DNA from: JBEVJC01 sp040510375
Lineage (GTDB): Bacteria > Bacteroidota > Bacteroidia > Chitinophagales > Chitinophagaceae
Assembly: GCA_040510375.1 (NCBI GenBank)
Contig: JBEVJC010000033.1
Location: 62,001-126,000 of the forward strand
Length of the DNA stretch: 64,000 bases
Direction: 5' to 3'
A program made the translations under genes and the position numbers. This document shows, one piece after another, positions 17,917 through 27,866 of the stretch (position 1 is the first letter of the stretch; every line of letters begins with the position of its first letter). The notes beneath the pieces are model-generated. The model had not been told where the DNA came from, did no database searches, and saw only the letters and a program-made list of their open reading frames with translations.

Positions 17917-19695
17917 ATGAAACAACGCGCTCAATCAGCTTTGCAAACCTGGAGGGGGTGTGCACTGGTGATACTGATCTTCCTTGGTTGTCAATTTACC
18001 GCTACAACACAATCGGGGGCTCCTGCAATCCGGTTAAACCAGGTGGGATTTTATCCGAATTCCACCAAGATAGCTGTTGTCACCGGTCAGAATAATGGCG
18101 GGAAATTTTATATCATCAACGGTAATCGCGACACAGTTTTTAACGGTATGCTTACTGCTGAAAAAAAATCGTCATGGTCCTCACGGTATACACGGATCGC
18201 CGATTTCAGCAATGTCAGTGTCAGCGGTTATTATACGATTACCGTTCCTGGTATTGGCGAATCCGTTCCGTTCCGGATTGGCGAAGGGATTTACGATACG
18301 GTATCAAGGGCGGTATTAAAAGGTTTTTATTTCCAGCGTTCGGACCTGGAACTGGTTCCAGAGTATGCGGGAAGTTGGTCGCGGCCGGCTGGTCACCCGG
18401 ATACAGAGGTACTTATTCATCCTTCTGCCTCGAGTTCAACAAGACCCGCAGGAACAAAGTTGGCATCGCCCGGTGGATGGTATGATGCTGGTGATTATAA
18501 TAAATACATCGTCAATTCAGGAATTACCATGGGTACGCTATTATCGGCCTATGAAGATTTTCCGGAGTACTACCGGAAGCTGAATATAAATATCCCTGAA
18601 AGTAATAATGCTGTTCCGGATATTTTAGATGAAGTACTGTACAATCTCCGCTGGATGTTAACCATGCAGGATCCGGCAGATGGAGGTGTTTATCATAAAT
18701 GCACCAATGCGGTATTTGATGGGATGGTGATGCCCGGAATTACGAAGGAGCCAAGATATATGGTCCAGAAAAGTACGGCAGCAACACTGGATTTTGCAGC
18801 GGTCACTGCGCAGTCGGCCCGGGTGTTCAGAGCATATGGTGCGGAGTTACCTGGACTGGCGGATAGTTGTCTGGCTGCATCAGTTAAGGCATGGGGATGG
18901 GCCATAATAAATCCGGCAGTTGTTTATAACCAGGAATTGCTCAATAGAAATTTTAAACCCGCTGTGTTAACGGGTGATTATGGCGATGGTAACCCGCGGG
19001 ATGAGTGGTTCTGGGCTGCAGCGGAGTTACTGGTTAGTACCGGTGATGATAAATATTATCCAATTGTATCCCAATTCATCAATGATCCGGCTAGTGTTCC
19101 TTCCTGGGCAAATGTGGAGATGCTTGGATTTTATACGCTGCTTCGGGTTACCGGAAAACAGCAATCCCATGAGGATTTAATTGTTCTGAAAAATTCATTG
19201 ATCAGTATGGCCGATATATTTCTTTTAAAGAAAAACGGTAACGCTTTCCAGACGGTAATGGGCCAGTCGGCCGGAGATTTTATATGGGGAAGTAATTCAG
19301 TCGCCGCCAACCAGGGAATTTTTCTTGTGAATGCGTACCTGCTGACAAGGGATCATAAATACCTGGATGGGGCATTATCCAATCTCGATTATATTCTTGG
19401 TCGTAATGCTACCGGTTATAGTTTTATCACCGGGATCGGAACAAAGAGACCCATGTTCCCCCATCATCGTCCATCCGAGGCCGATGGTATTAAAGAGCCG
19501 GTGCCGGGATTACTGGTGGGCGGCCCAAACCCGGGCATGCAGGACAAATGCACTTATGCCGAAACCGAACCGGAAACTGCGTATACCGATCTGACCTGTT
19601 CATATGCGTCCAATGAAATTGCCATCAACTGGAATGCGCCGGTTGTATATTTAGTAAATGCGATTCAGGCATTATCGCCGGATCTGAAACGTTGA
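17917..19695 (+). CDS. GH9 endoglucanase with N-terminal CelD-type Ig domain
   Basis: A 592-residue enzyme with a signal sequence (possible lipobox FLGC at about residues 22-25). The N-terminal Ig-like module (about 35-125; IRLNQVGFYPNSTKIAVV) precedes an (alpha/alpha)6 GH9 domain. The GH9 base/nucleophile-positioning aspartates are D190 and D193 in GGWYDAGDYNKYI, and the acid is E567 in ASNEIAINWNAP. PHHRPSEADG is the conserved His-containing GH9 block. GH9 enzymes cleave beta-1,4-glucan, including xyloglucan. It follows the GH-A lipoprotein by 96 bases. With the GH31 xylosidase it suggests stepwise xyloglucan degradation. Confidence 0.9.
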   Translation: MKQRAQSALQTWRGCALVILIFLGCQFTATTQSGAPAIRLNQVGFYPNSTKIAVVTGQNNGGKFYIINGNRDTVFNGMLTAEKKSSWSSRYTRIADFSNVSVSGYYTITVPGIGESVPFRIGEGIYDTVSRAVLKGFYFQRSDLELVPEYAGSWSRPAGHPDTEVLIHPSASSSTRPAGTKLASPGGWYDAGDYNKYIVNSGITMGTLLSAYEDFPEYYRKLNINIPESNNAVPDILDEVLYNLRWMLTMQDPADGGVYHKCTNAVFDGMVMPGITKEPRYMVQKSTAATLDFAAVTAQSARVFRAYGAELPGLADSCLAASVKAWGWAIINPAVVYNQELLNRNFKPAVLTGDYGDGNPRDEWFWAAAELLVSTGDDKYYPIVSQFINDPASVPSWANVEMLGFYTLLRVTGKQQSHEDLIVLKNSLISMADIFLLKKNGNAFQTVMGQSAGDFIWGSNSVAANQGIFLVNAYLLTRDHKYLDGALSNLDYILGRNATGYSFITGIGTKRPMFPHHRPSEADGIKEPVPGLLVGGPNPGMQDKCTYAETEPETAYTDLTCSYASNEIAINWNAPVVYLVNAIQALSPDLKR

Positions 19696-19740
19696 ATTAC
19701 ACCACCTGTGTTTATCATGAGACAGCATTCCAACCATCTT

Positions 19741-20733
19741 TCAACGGTCAACCATTTTTGCCTGGTGTTCAGAGTAGCGGGCTCCAAGGATCCTGATATG
19801 TGAAGCGGCTTCGTCTATTTTCTTAAGGTCGTCTTTTGAAAGTTCGATTTTAATGGCGCCAAGGTTTTCGTCCAAACGATTAAGTTTGGTTGTGCCAGGG
19901 ATCGGCACTATCCATGGTTTCTGAGCCAGCAACCAGGCGAGTGCTATCTGTCCGGGGGTGGCATTTTTTTCTTTGGCAATATTGGCAAGCAGGTCCACAA
20001 CTGCGAGATTGGCATTCCTGTTCTCCTTGTTGAAACGCGGTGAGGAACTTCTGAAGTCATTGCTGTCGAACGAAGTATTTTCGTCAATCTTGCCAGTCAG
20101 GAAACCCCTGCCGAGCGGGGCGAATGGAACAAAGCCGATGCCCAGTTCTTCCAGTACTGGAAGGATTTCATCTTCCGGTTCCCGCCACCAGAGCGAATAT
20201 TCGCTTTGAAGTGCGGTAACGGGTTGTACTGCATGAGCGCGGCGGATGGTTTTCACACCTGCTTCTGAAAGTCCGAAATGTTTAACCTTACCCGCCTGGA
20301 TCAGGTCTTTTACAGCTCCCGCCACGTCTTCAATCGGAACATTGGGGTCAACCCGGTGCTGGTAGTAAAGATCAATCACGTCGGTTTTTAATCTTTTCAG
20401 GGAACCCTCAACAGCTTCCCTGATATGGTCGGGGCTACTGGCGAGTTCTGACCAGTTGCCGGTTACCGGTGAAGCTTTGAATCCGAACTTGGTAGCGATG
20501 ACCACTTTATCCCTCACGGGAGCAATCGCTTCGCCCACCAGTTCTTCGTTGGCGTATGGACCATATACTTCTGCTGTGTCGAAGAAGGTCAAACCTTTGT
20601 CCACAGCGGCTCGTATAAGAGTGATCATTTCTTTTTTGTCGTGCGCGGGGCCGTATGCAAAACTCATACCCATGCAACCAAGACCGAGTGAAGAGACTTC
20701 CAGGTTGCTTTTGCCCAATTTTCTTGTTTTCAT
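19741..20733 (-). CDS. Aldo/keto reductase
   Basis: A 330-residue NADPH-dependent oxidoreductase of the aldo/keto reductase (beta/alpha)8 family. Visible features are LGLGCMGMSFAYGPA near the N-terminus, the catalytic Asp and Tyr in FFDTAEVYGPYANE, LYYQHRVDP with the catalytic His, and a C-terminal NADP-binding stretch (PIPGTTKLNRLDENLGA). It most resembles the AKR13-like group. It is convergent with the GH9 gene (45 bases apart, no hairpin) and divergent from the VOC gene across a 200-base intergenic region. Confidence 0.92.
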   Translation of the reverse strand: MKTRKLGKSNLEVSSLGLGCMGMSFAYGPAHDKKEMITLIRAAVDKGLTFFDTAEVYGPYANEELVGEAIAPVRDKVVIATKFGFKASPVTGNWSELASSPDHIREAVEGSLKRLKTDVIDLYYQHRVDPNVPIEDVAGAVKDLIQAGKVKHFGLSEAGVKTIRRAHAVQPVTALQSEYSLWWREPEDEILPVLEELGIGFVPFAPLGRGFLTGKIDENTSFDSNDFRSSSPRFNKENRNANLAVVDLLANIAKEKNATPGQIALAWLLAQKPWIVPIPGTTKLNRLDENLGAIKIELSKDDLKKIDEAASHIRILGARYSEHQAKMVDR

Positions 20734-20936
20734 CAGGGATGTTTTATTTGGAGAGAAGAATACCTCAAATGTCCGGCCAGTATAAACGGAGCGGGAAGGT
20801 ATTTGTGGTGTAAATCGGACGGATTGGTATGGGCAAAATGAATGGGGCTATTCGGGGTGGATTTTTTTCGTATAAATTAGGGAACTTCAATTCCCATTGG
20901 GTATCGTCCTGATGGATGAAATCAAAAATTAACAAA

Positions 20937-21299
20937 ATGGAACACAGGGCAAGGTCGATACGGCCATTTATCGGTGCCAGGGATTTCGGCGTCTCCCGCA
21001 GTTTCTACCAGGACCTTGGCTTGCGTGAAACAGTGATCACGGCAGATATGTCTGTTTTTGAAAGCGAGGGGATCAGTTTTTACCTGCAGGATTATTATGT
21101 GAAGGACTGGATTAATAACACGATGCTCTTCCTGGAAGTACGGGATGTTGGCCGGTTCTGGAATGATTTACTAACGCTTGACCTTCCTGCAAAATATCCG
21201 GGTGCAAGATTAACTCCCATCCGCGTGGAGCAATGGGGCCGGGAATGTTTCCTTCATGATCCATCGGGAATACTCTGGCATTTCGGGGAGTTTTTTTAG
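20937..21299 (+). CDS. VOC-superfamily (glyoxalase/bleomycin-resistance-like) protein
   Basis: A 120-residue protein from the ATG at 20937 (a start at 20916 would add seven Lys-rich residues). It has the beta-alpha-beta-beta-beta pairs of the vicinal-oxygen-chelate fold: RSIRPFIGARDFGVSRSFYQDLGL at the start and ECFLHDPSGILWHFGEF at the end. Only some metal-ligand positions are plausible (the final E/H region), so it could be a non-enzymatic binder. It is divergently arranged with the aldo/keto reductase. Confidence 0.75.
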   Translation: MEHRARSIRPFIGARDFGVSRSFYQDLGLRETVITADMSVFESEGISFYLQDYYVKDWINNTMLFLEVRDVGRFWNDLLTLDLPAKYPGARLTPIRVEQWGRECFLHDPSGILWHFGEFF

Positions 21300-21373
21300 T
21301 GCCCTTCAATATTAAATTATTGTGAAGCAGTTGGGCTCTTGGTTATTTGACTGAACTTTAGAAAAACCCCGCC

Positions 21374-21826
21374 ATGTCAAAAACTGCAGTCCTGTTTACC
21401 GGAATAAAACTTCCTTTTAAGTTGCTGGAAGAAGCCGTCAATTGGGCAAAACAAAGTAACAGCGTCCTGTTCGCGCTTTTCTTGAGATCGGCCGACGTGA
21501 ATGGTGAAGGTTATGTTTTCCCCAGCGATCTTGATGAAGCTGAGACACTCAATACTTCCGGTGATGCAGAGCAAAGTCATGAAAAAATAATCCAGGCTAA
21601 TATACTTCTCGTAAAGAACCGCGCAACTTCATCCGTAATAGAGTTCCAGGTGCATGTTCTTACAGATCCCGCAATAGATGAACTGGAAGCACTGTTGATG
21701 GATTGCAAGCCGGTTTTTATCGCTTTGGATTATGAACAACAAGGATTACTCTGGTCCGACCCGGCAACACTTACAAAGTATGTTGCTGAACATGCGGAAC
21801 AGCTGAAACTGGTTAACGTATCCTGA
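21374..21826 (+). CDS. Unknown protein, possibly universal-stress-like alpha/beta fold
   Basis: A 150-residue soluble protein. The opening SKTAVLFTGIKLPFKLLEEAVNWAKQSNSVLFALFLRS has the strand-helix-strand rhythm of UspA-like nucleotide-binding folds, but the usual GxxG(9x)G(S/T) ATP motif is not seen. It begins 74 bases after the VOC gene and ends 47 bases before the Na/Pi cotransporter, so it may be transcribed with the latter. No function can be assigned. Confidence 0.6.
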   Translation: MSKTAVLFTGIKLPFKLLEEAVNWAKQSNSVLFALFLRSADVNGEGYVFPSDLDEAETLNTSGDAEQSHEKIIQANILLVKNRATSSVIEFQVHVLTDPAIDELEALLMDCKPVFIALDYEQQGLLWSDPATLTKYVAEHAEQLKLVNVS

Positions 21827-21873
21827 TTTTTCCCGCAATGAATTTAGTCTGATGGCCGAATAAATACTTCATT

Positions 21874-22821
21874 TTGAATTCCATCCTACTTGTAATAGCC
21901 GGACTCTTTCTTTTTTTATATGCGCTTAACAATCTGTCGCAGGGGCTGAAAGACATATCCGGCGATAAGTTGAAGATATTTCTTGACAGGTTCACCAATA
22001 ATCTGTTCAAAGGCATTTTATCGGGGATCATTGTAACACTCCTGCTGGATTCTTCCTCCGTGGTGATCATTATGACTATTGCGTTGGTGAACTCAAAGGC
22101 ATTGACATTCAGGCAGGCGATGGGAGTGGTGCTGGGCGCGAATATCGGAACCACTTTTTCTTCACAGATTTTTGCCCTTGATATTGGTGAATATGCAGCC
22201 ATTCCCCTGGTGGTGGGTTTTGGATTGATGTTCTTTTTTAAAAAACAGTTCCAGAACAATCTGGGAAAAGTCATTTTTTCCTTCGGCCTGATCTTTTTTG
22301 GGTTGTTTACGATGGAGGAAGCTGTAGAACCATTAAAAAACAGTGATTATTTTGTGAGCTGGCTGAAGTCGCTGGAAAATCCATGGAAAGGTTTGATTAC
22401 GGGAACGGTTGTAACGGTGATTGTCCAGAGTTCCAGTGCCACAGTTGGAATGGTGATAGGCCTTGCCAATCAGGAACTGGTGACTATCCCCGCTGCGATA
22501 GCCGTGATGCTGGGTTCTGAGTTGGGTACCTGCGCCGACACCTTGGTTGCGTCGGTGGGAAGAAGCAGGGCGGCTATAAAAACGGGCCTTTTTCACCTGA
22601 TGTTTAATCTTACAACTATAACGGTAGGGATGGTATTGCTGCCCTTTTTTACCCAGTTGGTGTTATTTGTTTCAAGAAACGCTTCCCTTTCGCAAACAGT
22701 AGCCAATGCACATATGTTGTTCAATGGATTCGGGGTTCTTGCATTGCTGCCCTTTGTATCATTGTTTGAAAAACTACTTCAACGCATGATACCTGAAAGG
22801 GAAACACTCCAACCTGCATAA
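21874..22821 (+). CDS. Na/Pi cotransporter-family membrane protein
   Basis: A 315-residue protein starting at TTG (21874) with eight or so membrane helices in two inverted repeats. The second repeat contains the family signature QSSSATVG (residues 185-192). The first has DSSSVVII (59-66), with Asp where Gln is usual. No C-terminal PhoU domain is present, unlike many bacterial members. The family imports inorganic phosphate with Na+ (some members may export it). It directly precedes the organophosphorus island and may serve the phosphate released there. Confidence 0.82.
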   Translation: MNSILLVIAGLFLFLYALNNLSQGLKDISGDKLKIFLDRFTNNLFKGILSGIIVTLLLDSSSVVIIMTIALVNSKALTFRQAMGVVLGANIGTTFSSQIFALDIGEYAAIPLVVGFGLMFFFKKQFQNNLGKVIFSFGLIFFGLFTMEEAVEPLKNSDYFVSWLKSLENPWKGLITGTVVTVIVQSSSATVGMVIGLANQELVTIPAAIAVMLGSELGTCADTLVASVGRSRAAIKTGLFHLMFNLTTITVGMVLLPFFTQLVLFVSRNASLSQTVANAHMLFNGFGVLALLPFVSLFEKLLQRMIPERETLQPA

Positions 22822-22942
22822 AAGTATCCATTTTTATTTCAGACTTAATCATTCGTTCACATTAAATACAGTTTACCGTAACATGGGAAAAGGAGTTTTG
22901 CACTGTTAATAGATGTTAACACTTACAAAACCAACCGCTGTT

Positions 22943-25900
22943 ATGATAACATATCTCCTCCCGCGCCTCAAGTCTGGCGTACTCTTCCTCTTCCTTATAA
23001 GCCTTACCAGCATTGCGTTTGCCCAGCAGGTGGTTACAGGTAAAGTAACATCCTCGGAAGACAACAGGCCTGTACCGGGCGCAACAATTATTGTGAAGGG
23101 CAGCAGGGCATCTGCCATAACTGACGAGAACGGTACGTTCAATGTTGTTGCCTTACCAACTGATATTTTCATAATCAGCAGTGTTGGTTTTGAGTTACGG
23201 GAAGTTCGTGCGACAGAAACAAAGGAAATTGTTCTAAAGGCTCAGTCGCATGACCTTAGCGAGGTGGTAGTTACTGCACTGGGTATCCGGCGCGAGAAAA
23301 AGAAACTGGGTTACGCAATCCAGGAGGTAAAGGGTGAAGAATTGACTGTTGCCCGGGAGTCGAATGTTGTGAATCAACTGGCTGGTAAAGTGGCTGGTGT
23401 AACCGTAATCGGAAGTCCAGGCGGCATCGGGGGTTCAGCACGTGTATCGATCCGCGGTGAACGGTCTGTTGATATTAATAAGAATCAGCCTCTCTATGTT
23501 ATAGATGGTGTTCCCATCAGCAATTCAATCACCGGTGCTTCCGGTCAGGGAAATATGGAAGTAGACTTCGGTAATGGTGCGGGCTTTGTAAACTCCGACG
23601 ATATCGAATCCATGAGTATCCTGAAAGGTCCGGCGGCATCAGCGTTATATGGATCAAGGGCTGCCAATGGTGTTATACTTATCAAAACAAAAGGTGGGCG
23701 TAAGGTTAATGGGATAGGTGTTGAAGTAAACAGTAATATGACATTCGACACACCTCTTAAATTGCCTGAGTACCAGACAAAATATGGTCAGGGTAATGCC
23801 AGTGGTGGCGACTTTGTCTTTAAGGACGGCAGGGGTGCCGGAACAGCGGATGGTACCGACGAAGGATGGGGCCCTGCATTTAACGGACAATTGTATCAGC
23901 AGTATAATTCACCCAGGACGCTGAATGGTCAGCCCATTCCCTTCACGGGAGGTGATATGAATGCTCCGGCTGGTAGCGTAATTACACCGACTCTATGGAC
24001 ACCCGATAAGGATAACCTGAAGAATTTTCTTCAGACAGGCAATACCTTCACCAACAATGTGGCCCTGGTGGGTAGCAACAAGGACGGTGATTTTCGATTA
24101 AGTTTTACCAACCTGGAACAAAAAGGAATTGTGCCGAATACAGATCTGGGTCGCAATACCATTTCATTTTCCGGTGGTTACAACCTTACCAACAAACTTA
24201 CCGCAAGGGCGTTTGTAAGTTATATCAAGAGCGAAAGTGATAACCGCCCATCAATAAGTTACGGAACTGAAAGTATCATGTATCTGTTCAACTGCTGGTT
24301 ACCGGCTTCCGTCAGCGTTGCCGATATGAAACGCGTTTGGCAAACGGGCCTTGAAGGGCAGAAGCAATACGGCTGGAACTATAACTATCACGATAATCCT
24401 TATCTGACCGTGATGGAAAATACCAATGGTCAGTATTATGATCGTCTGATCGGAAACGTTACATTGAAATATGAATTTTCAAAATTGTTGAATCTTCAAT
24501 TGCGTACCGCGACAGATTATAGCAGTGAACGCCGCGAATTTCGCAGGGGTTTCAGCACACAGCGTTTCCCTTTTGGGGAGTATCGCGAAAACCTGATAAG
24601 AAACGAAGAGCGGAACAGCGATTTCCTCCTCAGCTTTAATAAGGAAATCAACAGTGACTTTTCGGTAAACGCCACGGCCGGAGGAAATCAGATGCGTCAG
24701 ACCTCCCGCTTTAACGAAGAAGTGGCTGGCCAGCTGAATATACCAGGTACTTATTCACTTAATAACTCGCGCATAGCACTTATAGCTACACAGAACAATG
24801 TGGGTAAACGAATCAATAGTTTATATGGATCTGCCGGTTTAGGCTACAAAAACAGGCTCTTCCTGGATTTTACAGGTCGTAACGACTGGAGTTCGGCGCT
24901 TACTATCCCCGAAAACCTGAAAGCATTTGGAACAGAGGATAATTCTTACTTTTATTCTTCTGTGGCTTTGAGTGCAATCGTAAGCGATATGGTACGCCTT
25001 CCTTCTGCTATCAGTTTCTTAAAGGTAAGAGGTAGTCTTGCGCAGGTTGGGAATGATACTGATCCATTCGCTTTCACACAAACTTTCGGCAGAAGTGAGC
25101 CATTTGGGCCCGACCAGATCTATGGCGAAATTGACAGGCTTGCCAATCTGAATCTCAAACCTGAGATTAGTTCGGCCTATGAATTTGGTACAGATATCAG
25201 GTTATTTAACAGCAGGATCGGAATCGACCTTACCTATTACCAAAGCCGGACCAAGAACCAGATTCTGCGGCTTCCACTTGACATAACTACCGGTTATAAC
25301 GCCCGGATAATTAATGCGGGACTGATCCGGAATAACGGAGTAGAGCTGATGCTTACCGGTTCAATAATTAAAAAAGCCAACCTAACCTGGGATGCATTCG
25401 TGAATTTTTCAGCAAACAGGAGTACTGTGCTGGAACTCTCTGACGGACTCCGCAACTACCGCATTGCATCAAGGAATGTAAGTGTTGAGGCACGTGTTGG
25501 GGAACGAATGGGTAACATGTATGGAATCGCATATGCAAGAGTCCAGAATACTGATAAAAATGCACCATTCTACGACGCAACAGGGAAGAATGTTGGTCAG
25601 ATGGTTTACAACGATCAAGGTCGCCCCATACCCACAACTGATGTAGAACTCCTTGGTAACTATAATCCGGACTTCCTGATGGGCATCGGCTCCGCTGTTT
25701 CCTACAAAGGTGTACGCTTGAGTTTCCTGTTTGATATCAGGGAAGGCGGAGAGCTTTATTCATTTACCCAGACAGTTGGCCGTGAAGGCGGTATTATCAA
25801 GGAAACACTTGAAGGCCGTGCAGACGGATATGATATCAGCAAACCAGGTAATGGTGTAATCGGAGCTGGTGTGGTAATGCAACCCGATGGATCGTTCCTT

Positions 25901-26230
25901 CCAAACAATACAAAGGTTTCAGTACGCGAATGGCATAGTGCCTATACCGGTGGCCGGAGTATCGCAGAGGGTGTAATGTATGATGCGTCGTTCGTCAAAC
26001 TTCGCGAATTACAAATTGGTTATACAATTCCTAATCATGTGTTCGGAAAACTTCCGATCCGTGGAGCAACTATCTCCCTGGTGGGCCGCAATCTTTTTCT
26101 CTGGGATAATGTCCCTCACGTTGATCCGGAAACCATGTCGTACTCGGGTGGGACAGCACTTCCAGGAATCGAATATATGAGCCTGCCAAGTACCAGGAGT
26201 TACGGCATCAACCTGAGTTTTAAATTATAA
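22943..26230 (+). CDS. SusC/RagA-type TonB-dependent transporter, pair 1
   Basis: A protein of about 1,095 residues. The signal peptide is MITYLLPRLKSGVLFLFLIS then LTSIAFAQ; an upstream in-frame ATG at 22913 would add ten residues, and neither start has a convincing ribosome site. A carboxypeptidase-D-regulatory-like domain follows (about 20-105; VVTGKVTSSEDNRPVPGATI), then the TonB box region and plug (DLSEVVVTALG, PLYVIDGVPIS, ALYGSRAANGVILIKTKG) and a 22-strand barrel ending in NLSFKL. SusC proteins import large substrates captured by their SusD lid. The partner SusD starts 23 bases downstream. Confidence 0.95.
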   Translation: MITYLLPRLKSGVLFLFLISLTSIAFAQQVVTGKVTSSEDNRPVPGATIIVKGSRASAITDENGTFNVVALPTDIFIISSVGFELREVRATETKEIVLKAQSHDLSEVVVTALGIRREKKKLGYAIQEVKGEELTVARESNVVNQLAGKVAGVTVIGSPGGIGGSARVSIRGERSVDINKNQPLYVIDGVPISNSITGASGQGNMEVDFGNGAGFVNSDDIESMSILKGPAASALYGSRAANGVILIKTKGGRKVNGIGVEVNSNMTFDTPLKLPEYQTKYGQGNASGGDFVFKDGRGAGTADGTDEGWGPAFNGQLYQQYNSPRTLNGQPIPFTGGDMNAPAGSVITPTLWTPDKDNLKNFLQTGNTFTNNVALVGSNKDGDFRLSFTNLEQKGIVPNTDLGRNTISFSGGYNLTNKLTARAFVSYIKSESDNRPSISYGTESIMYLFNCWLPASVSVADMKRVWQTGLEGQKQYGWNYNYHDNPYLTVMENTNGQYYDRLIGNVTLKYEFSKLLNLQLRTATDYSSERREFRRGFSTQRFPFGEYRENLIRNEERNSDFLLSFNKEINSDFSVNATAGGNQMRQTSRFNEEVAGQLNIPGTYSLNNSRIALIATQNNVGKRINSLYGSAGLGYKNRLFLDFTGRNDWSSALTIPENLKAFGTEDNSYFYSSVALSAIVSDMVRLPSAISFLKVRGSLAQVGNDTDPFAFTQTFGRSEPFGPDQIYGEIDRLANLNLKPEISSAYEFGTDIRLFNSRIGIDLTYYQSRTKNQILRLPLDITTGYNARIINAGLIRNNGVELMLTGSIIKKANLTWDAFVNFSANRSTVLELSDGLRNYRIASRNVSVEARVGERMGNMYGIAYARVQNTDKNAPFYDATGKNVGQMVYNDQGRPIPTTDVELLGNYNPDFLMGIGSAVSYKGVRLSFLFDIREGGELYSFTQTVGREGGIIKETLEGRADGYDISKPGNGVIGAGVVMQPDGSFLPNNTKVSVREWHSAYTGGRSIAEGVMYDASFVKLRELQIGYTIPNHVFGKLPIRGATISLVGRNLFLWDNVPHVDPETMSYSGGTALPGIEYMSLPSTRSYGINLSFKL

Positions 26231-26253
26231 GTCAAAGACAAAAAATTATAGTA

Positions 26254-27783
26254 ATGAAAATCAGCAAACTTTTTATCCCGGTACTTTTTTTATCACTCCT
26301 GGGAGGATGTAAAAAGAGTTTTGAGGAGATAAATACCGATAGGAACAATCCAACGGAGGTACCACCGGAACTCCTGCTCAGCGGTATCATTAAAAATATG
26401 ATGGATCGCCAGGTAAATGAAGCCTGGGGCATTGGAAACATAGTGGTACAGCATCACGCCAAGATCCAGTTTGTAAATGAAGACCGTTACCTCTGGGGCG
26501 AGCGCAACGATATCTGGAACACTGTTTATGATAATAACCGTAACCTGCAGAATATTTTTGCGATGGTGGACGGGGATGAAAAAAATCCCTTCTTCGGTGT
26601 TTCACTGGTGCTGAAATCATGGATGTTCTCGCTTGTTACTGATGCTTATGGTGATGTGCCGTACAGCCAGGCGGGAATGGCAAAAACAGAAGGCATCTAC
26701 AATCCGGTTTATGATACCCAGGAAGAGATTTATAATGGTATCCTGTCTGACCTGAAAAAGGCGAATGAAGTGTTGGCGACCGCTGGTCCCGAACTTAAAG
26801 GGGACGTATTGTTTGGAGGAGGCGCCTCTGGTATCGTCAAATGGAGAAAACTGGCGAATTCACTTCGTATCCGTGCGATGATGAGAATCTCAGCCAAGAA
26901 AAATGTCAATGCAGAATTACAGGAAATTATCGCCAACCCCGCGGCTAATCCCATTTTTGAAAGTAATGCCGATAACGCCGAATTGAAATATTTTGCGGCA
27001 GCCCCCAATCAATGGCCACTTTACGGTAACAGGGTAGGTTCATTCGATGAATTCCGGGTGAGTAAGACGCTGACCGACAGGCTGACTGCTCTTAATGATC
27101 CACGACTGAAGGTTTTTGGGCGACCTACACAAACTTCTGTCGCCACAGGCACACCAGTTATTGCCGGTGTTCCAAATGGCCTAAGTGATGTAGACGCTCT
27201 GGCTTACAATGGCGGCGTACAGGGCGTTTCAAGGGTTGGTTATACTTTCGCCTGTCTTGTATGTAACGATATAAACCAGACAGCTCCGGATCCAGCCGCT
27301 GCCCGTGCCTTATTGATGACCTATGCTGAGTTGCAATTCCTTCTTGCGGAAGCAAGACAAAAAGGAATGATCAGCACTGGTGACGCTAAAGAATATTATG
27401 AAAAAGGTATCACTGCTAATTTTAACTATTGGCAATCGATAGTGCCGGTGGCGTATAACCTGGATATCACGATGCCTGCCAATTACCTGACTCAGGCTTC
27501 GGTTGCCTTTGCAGGTACAGATGGCGAAAAATTAGCCAGGATCGCAATGCAAAAATGGATCGCACTTTATTTCAACGGTCTTGAAGCGTGGTTCGATTGG
27601 CGCCGTACCAATATGCCGGCCATCGTTCCCGGTCCATCCAATCTTAATGGTAATATGGTCCCTGTCCGGTTTATCTATCCACTTTCAGCTCAATCGCTCA
27701 ATGGAGAAAATCGTGTCAAAGCAGTAGAACGCCAGGGAGGAACCGACGATATCAATACTAAAATGTGGTTGCTTAAGCCATAA
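26254..27783 (+). CDS. SusD/RagB-like substrate-binding lipoprotein, pair 1
   Basis: A 509-residue surface lipoprotein: signal MKISKLFIPVLFLSLLGG then C19 of the lipobox. FEEINTDRNNPTEVPPELLLSGII and the later LRIRAMMRISAKKN segment match the SusD-like_2 group rather than classical SusD. It forms the lid of the SusC transporter encoded 23 bases upstream. A good terminator follows at 27820, so the susCD pair is at least partly insulated from the catabolic genes. Confidence 0.92.
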   Translation: MKISKLFIPVLFLSLLGGCKKSFEEINTDRNNPTEVPPELLLSGIIKNMMDRQVNEAWGIGNIVVQHHAKIQFVNEDRYLWGERNDIWNTVYDNNRNLQNIFAMVDGDEKNPFFGVSLVLKSWMFSLVTDAYGDVPYSQAGMAKTEGIYNPVYDTQEEIYNGILSDLKKANEVLATAGPELKGDVLFGGGASGIVKWRKLANSLRIRAMMRISAKKNVNAELQEIIANPAANPIFESNADNAELKYFAAAPNQWPLYGNRVGSFDEFRVSKTLTDRLTALNDPRLKVFGRPTQTSVATGTPVIAGVPNGLSDVDALAYNGGVQGVSRVGYTFACLVCNDINQTAPDPAAARALLMTYAELQFLLAEARQKGMISTGDAKEYYEKGITANFNYWQSIVPVAYNLDITMPANYLTQASVAFAGTDGEKLARIAMQKWIALYFNGLEAWFDWRRTNMPAIVPGPSNLNGNMVPVRFIYPLSAQSLNGENRVKAVERQGGTDDINTKMWLLKP

Positions 27784-27819
27784 AAACTTTCTCATGTAAT
27801 GTAAGCAGTTAATGTGTGT

Positions 27820-27852
27820 AGCGAAGCATTTCTATGCTTTGCTCTCTTTTTT
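27820..27852 (+). terminator. Terminator/attenuator between susD-1 and the MBL gene
   Basis: AGCGAAGCAT and ATGCTTTGCT (27820-27843) form a 10-bp stem with one G-U pair and a TTCT loop, followed by CTCTTTTTT. The MBL-fold start codon (27867) is only 14 bases past the T-run. Either it ends the susCD transcript or it acts as an attenuator that sets the ratio of importer to enzymes. Confidence 0.75.
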
Positions 27853-27866
27853 AAAACAAAATCGCA

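Noticed and set aside
20855..20905. GGGAACTTCAATTCCC hairpin before the VOC gene as a terminator or riboswitch
   Set aside because: The stem is only five bases, has no T-run and lies in a divergent promoter region.
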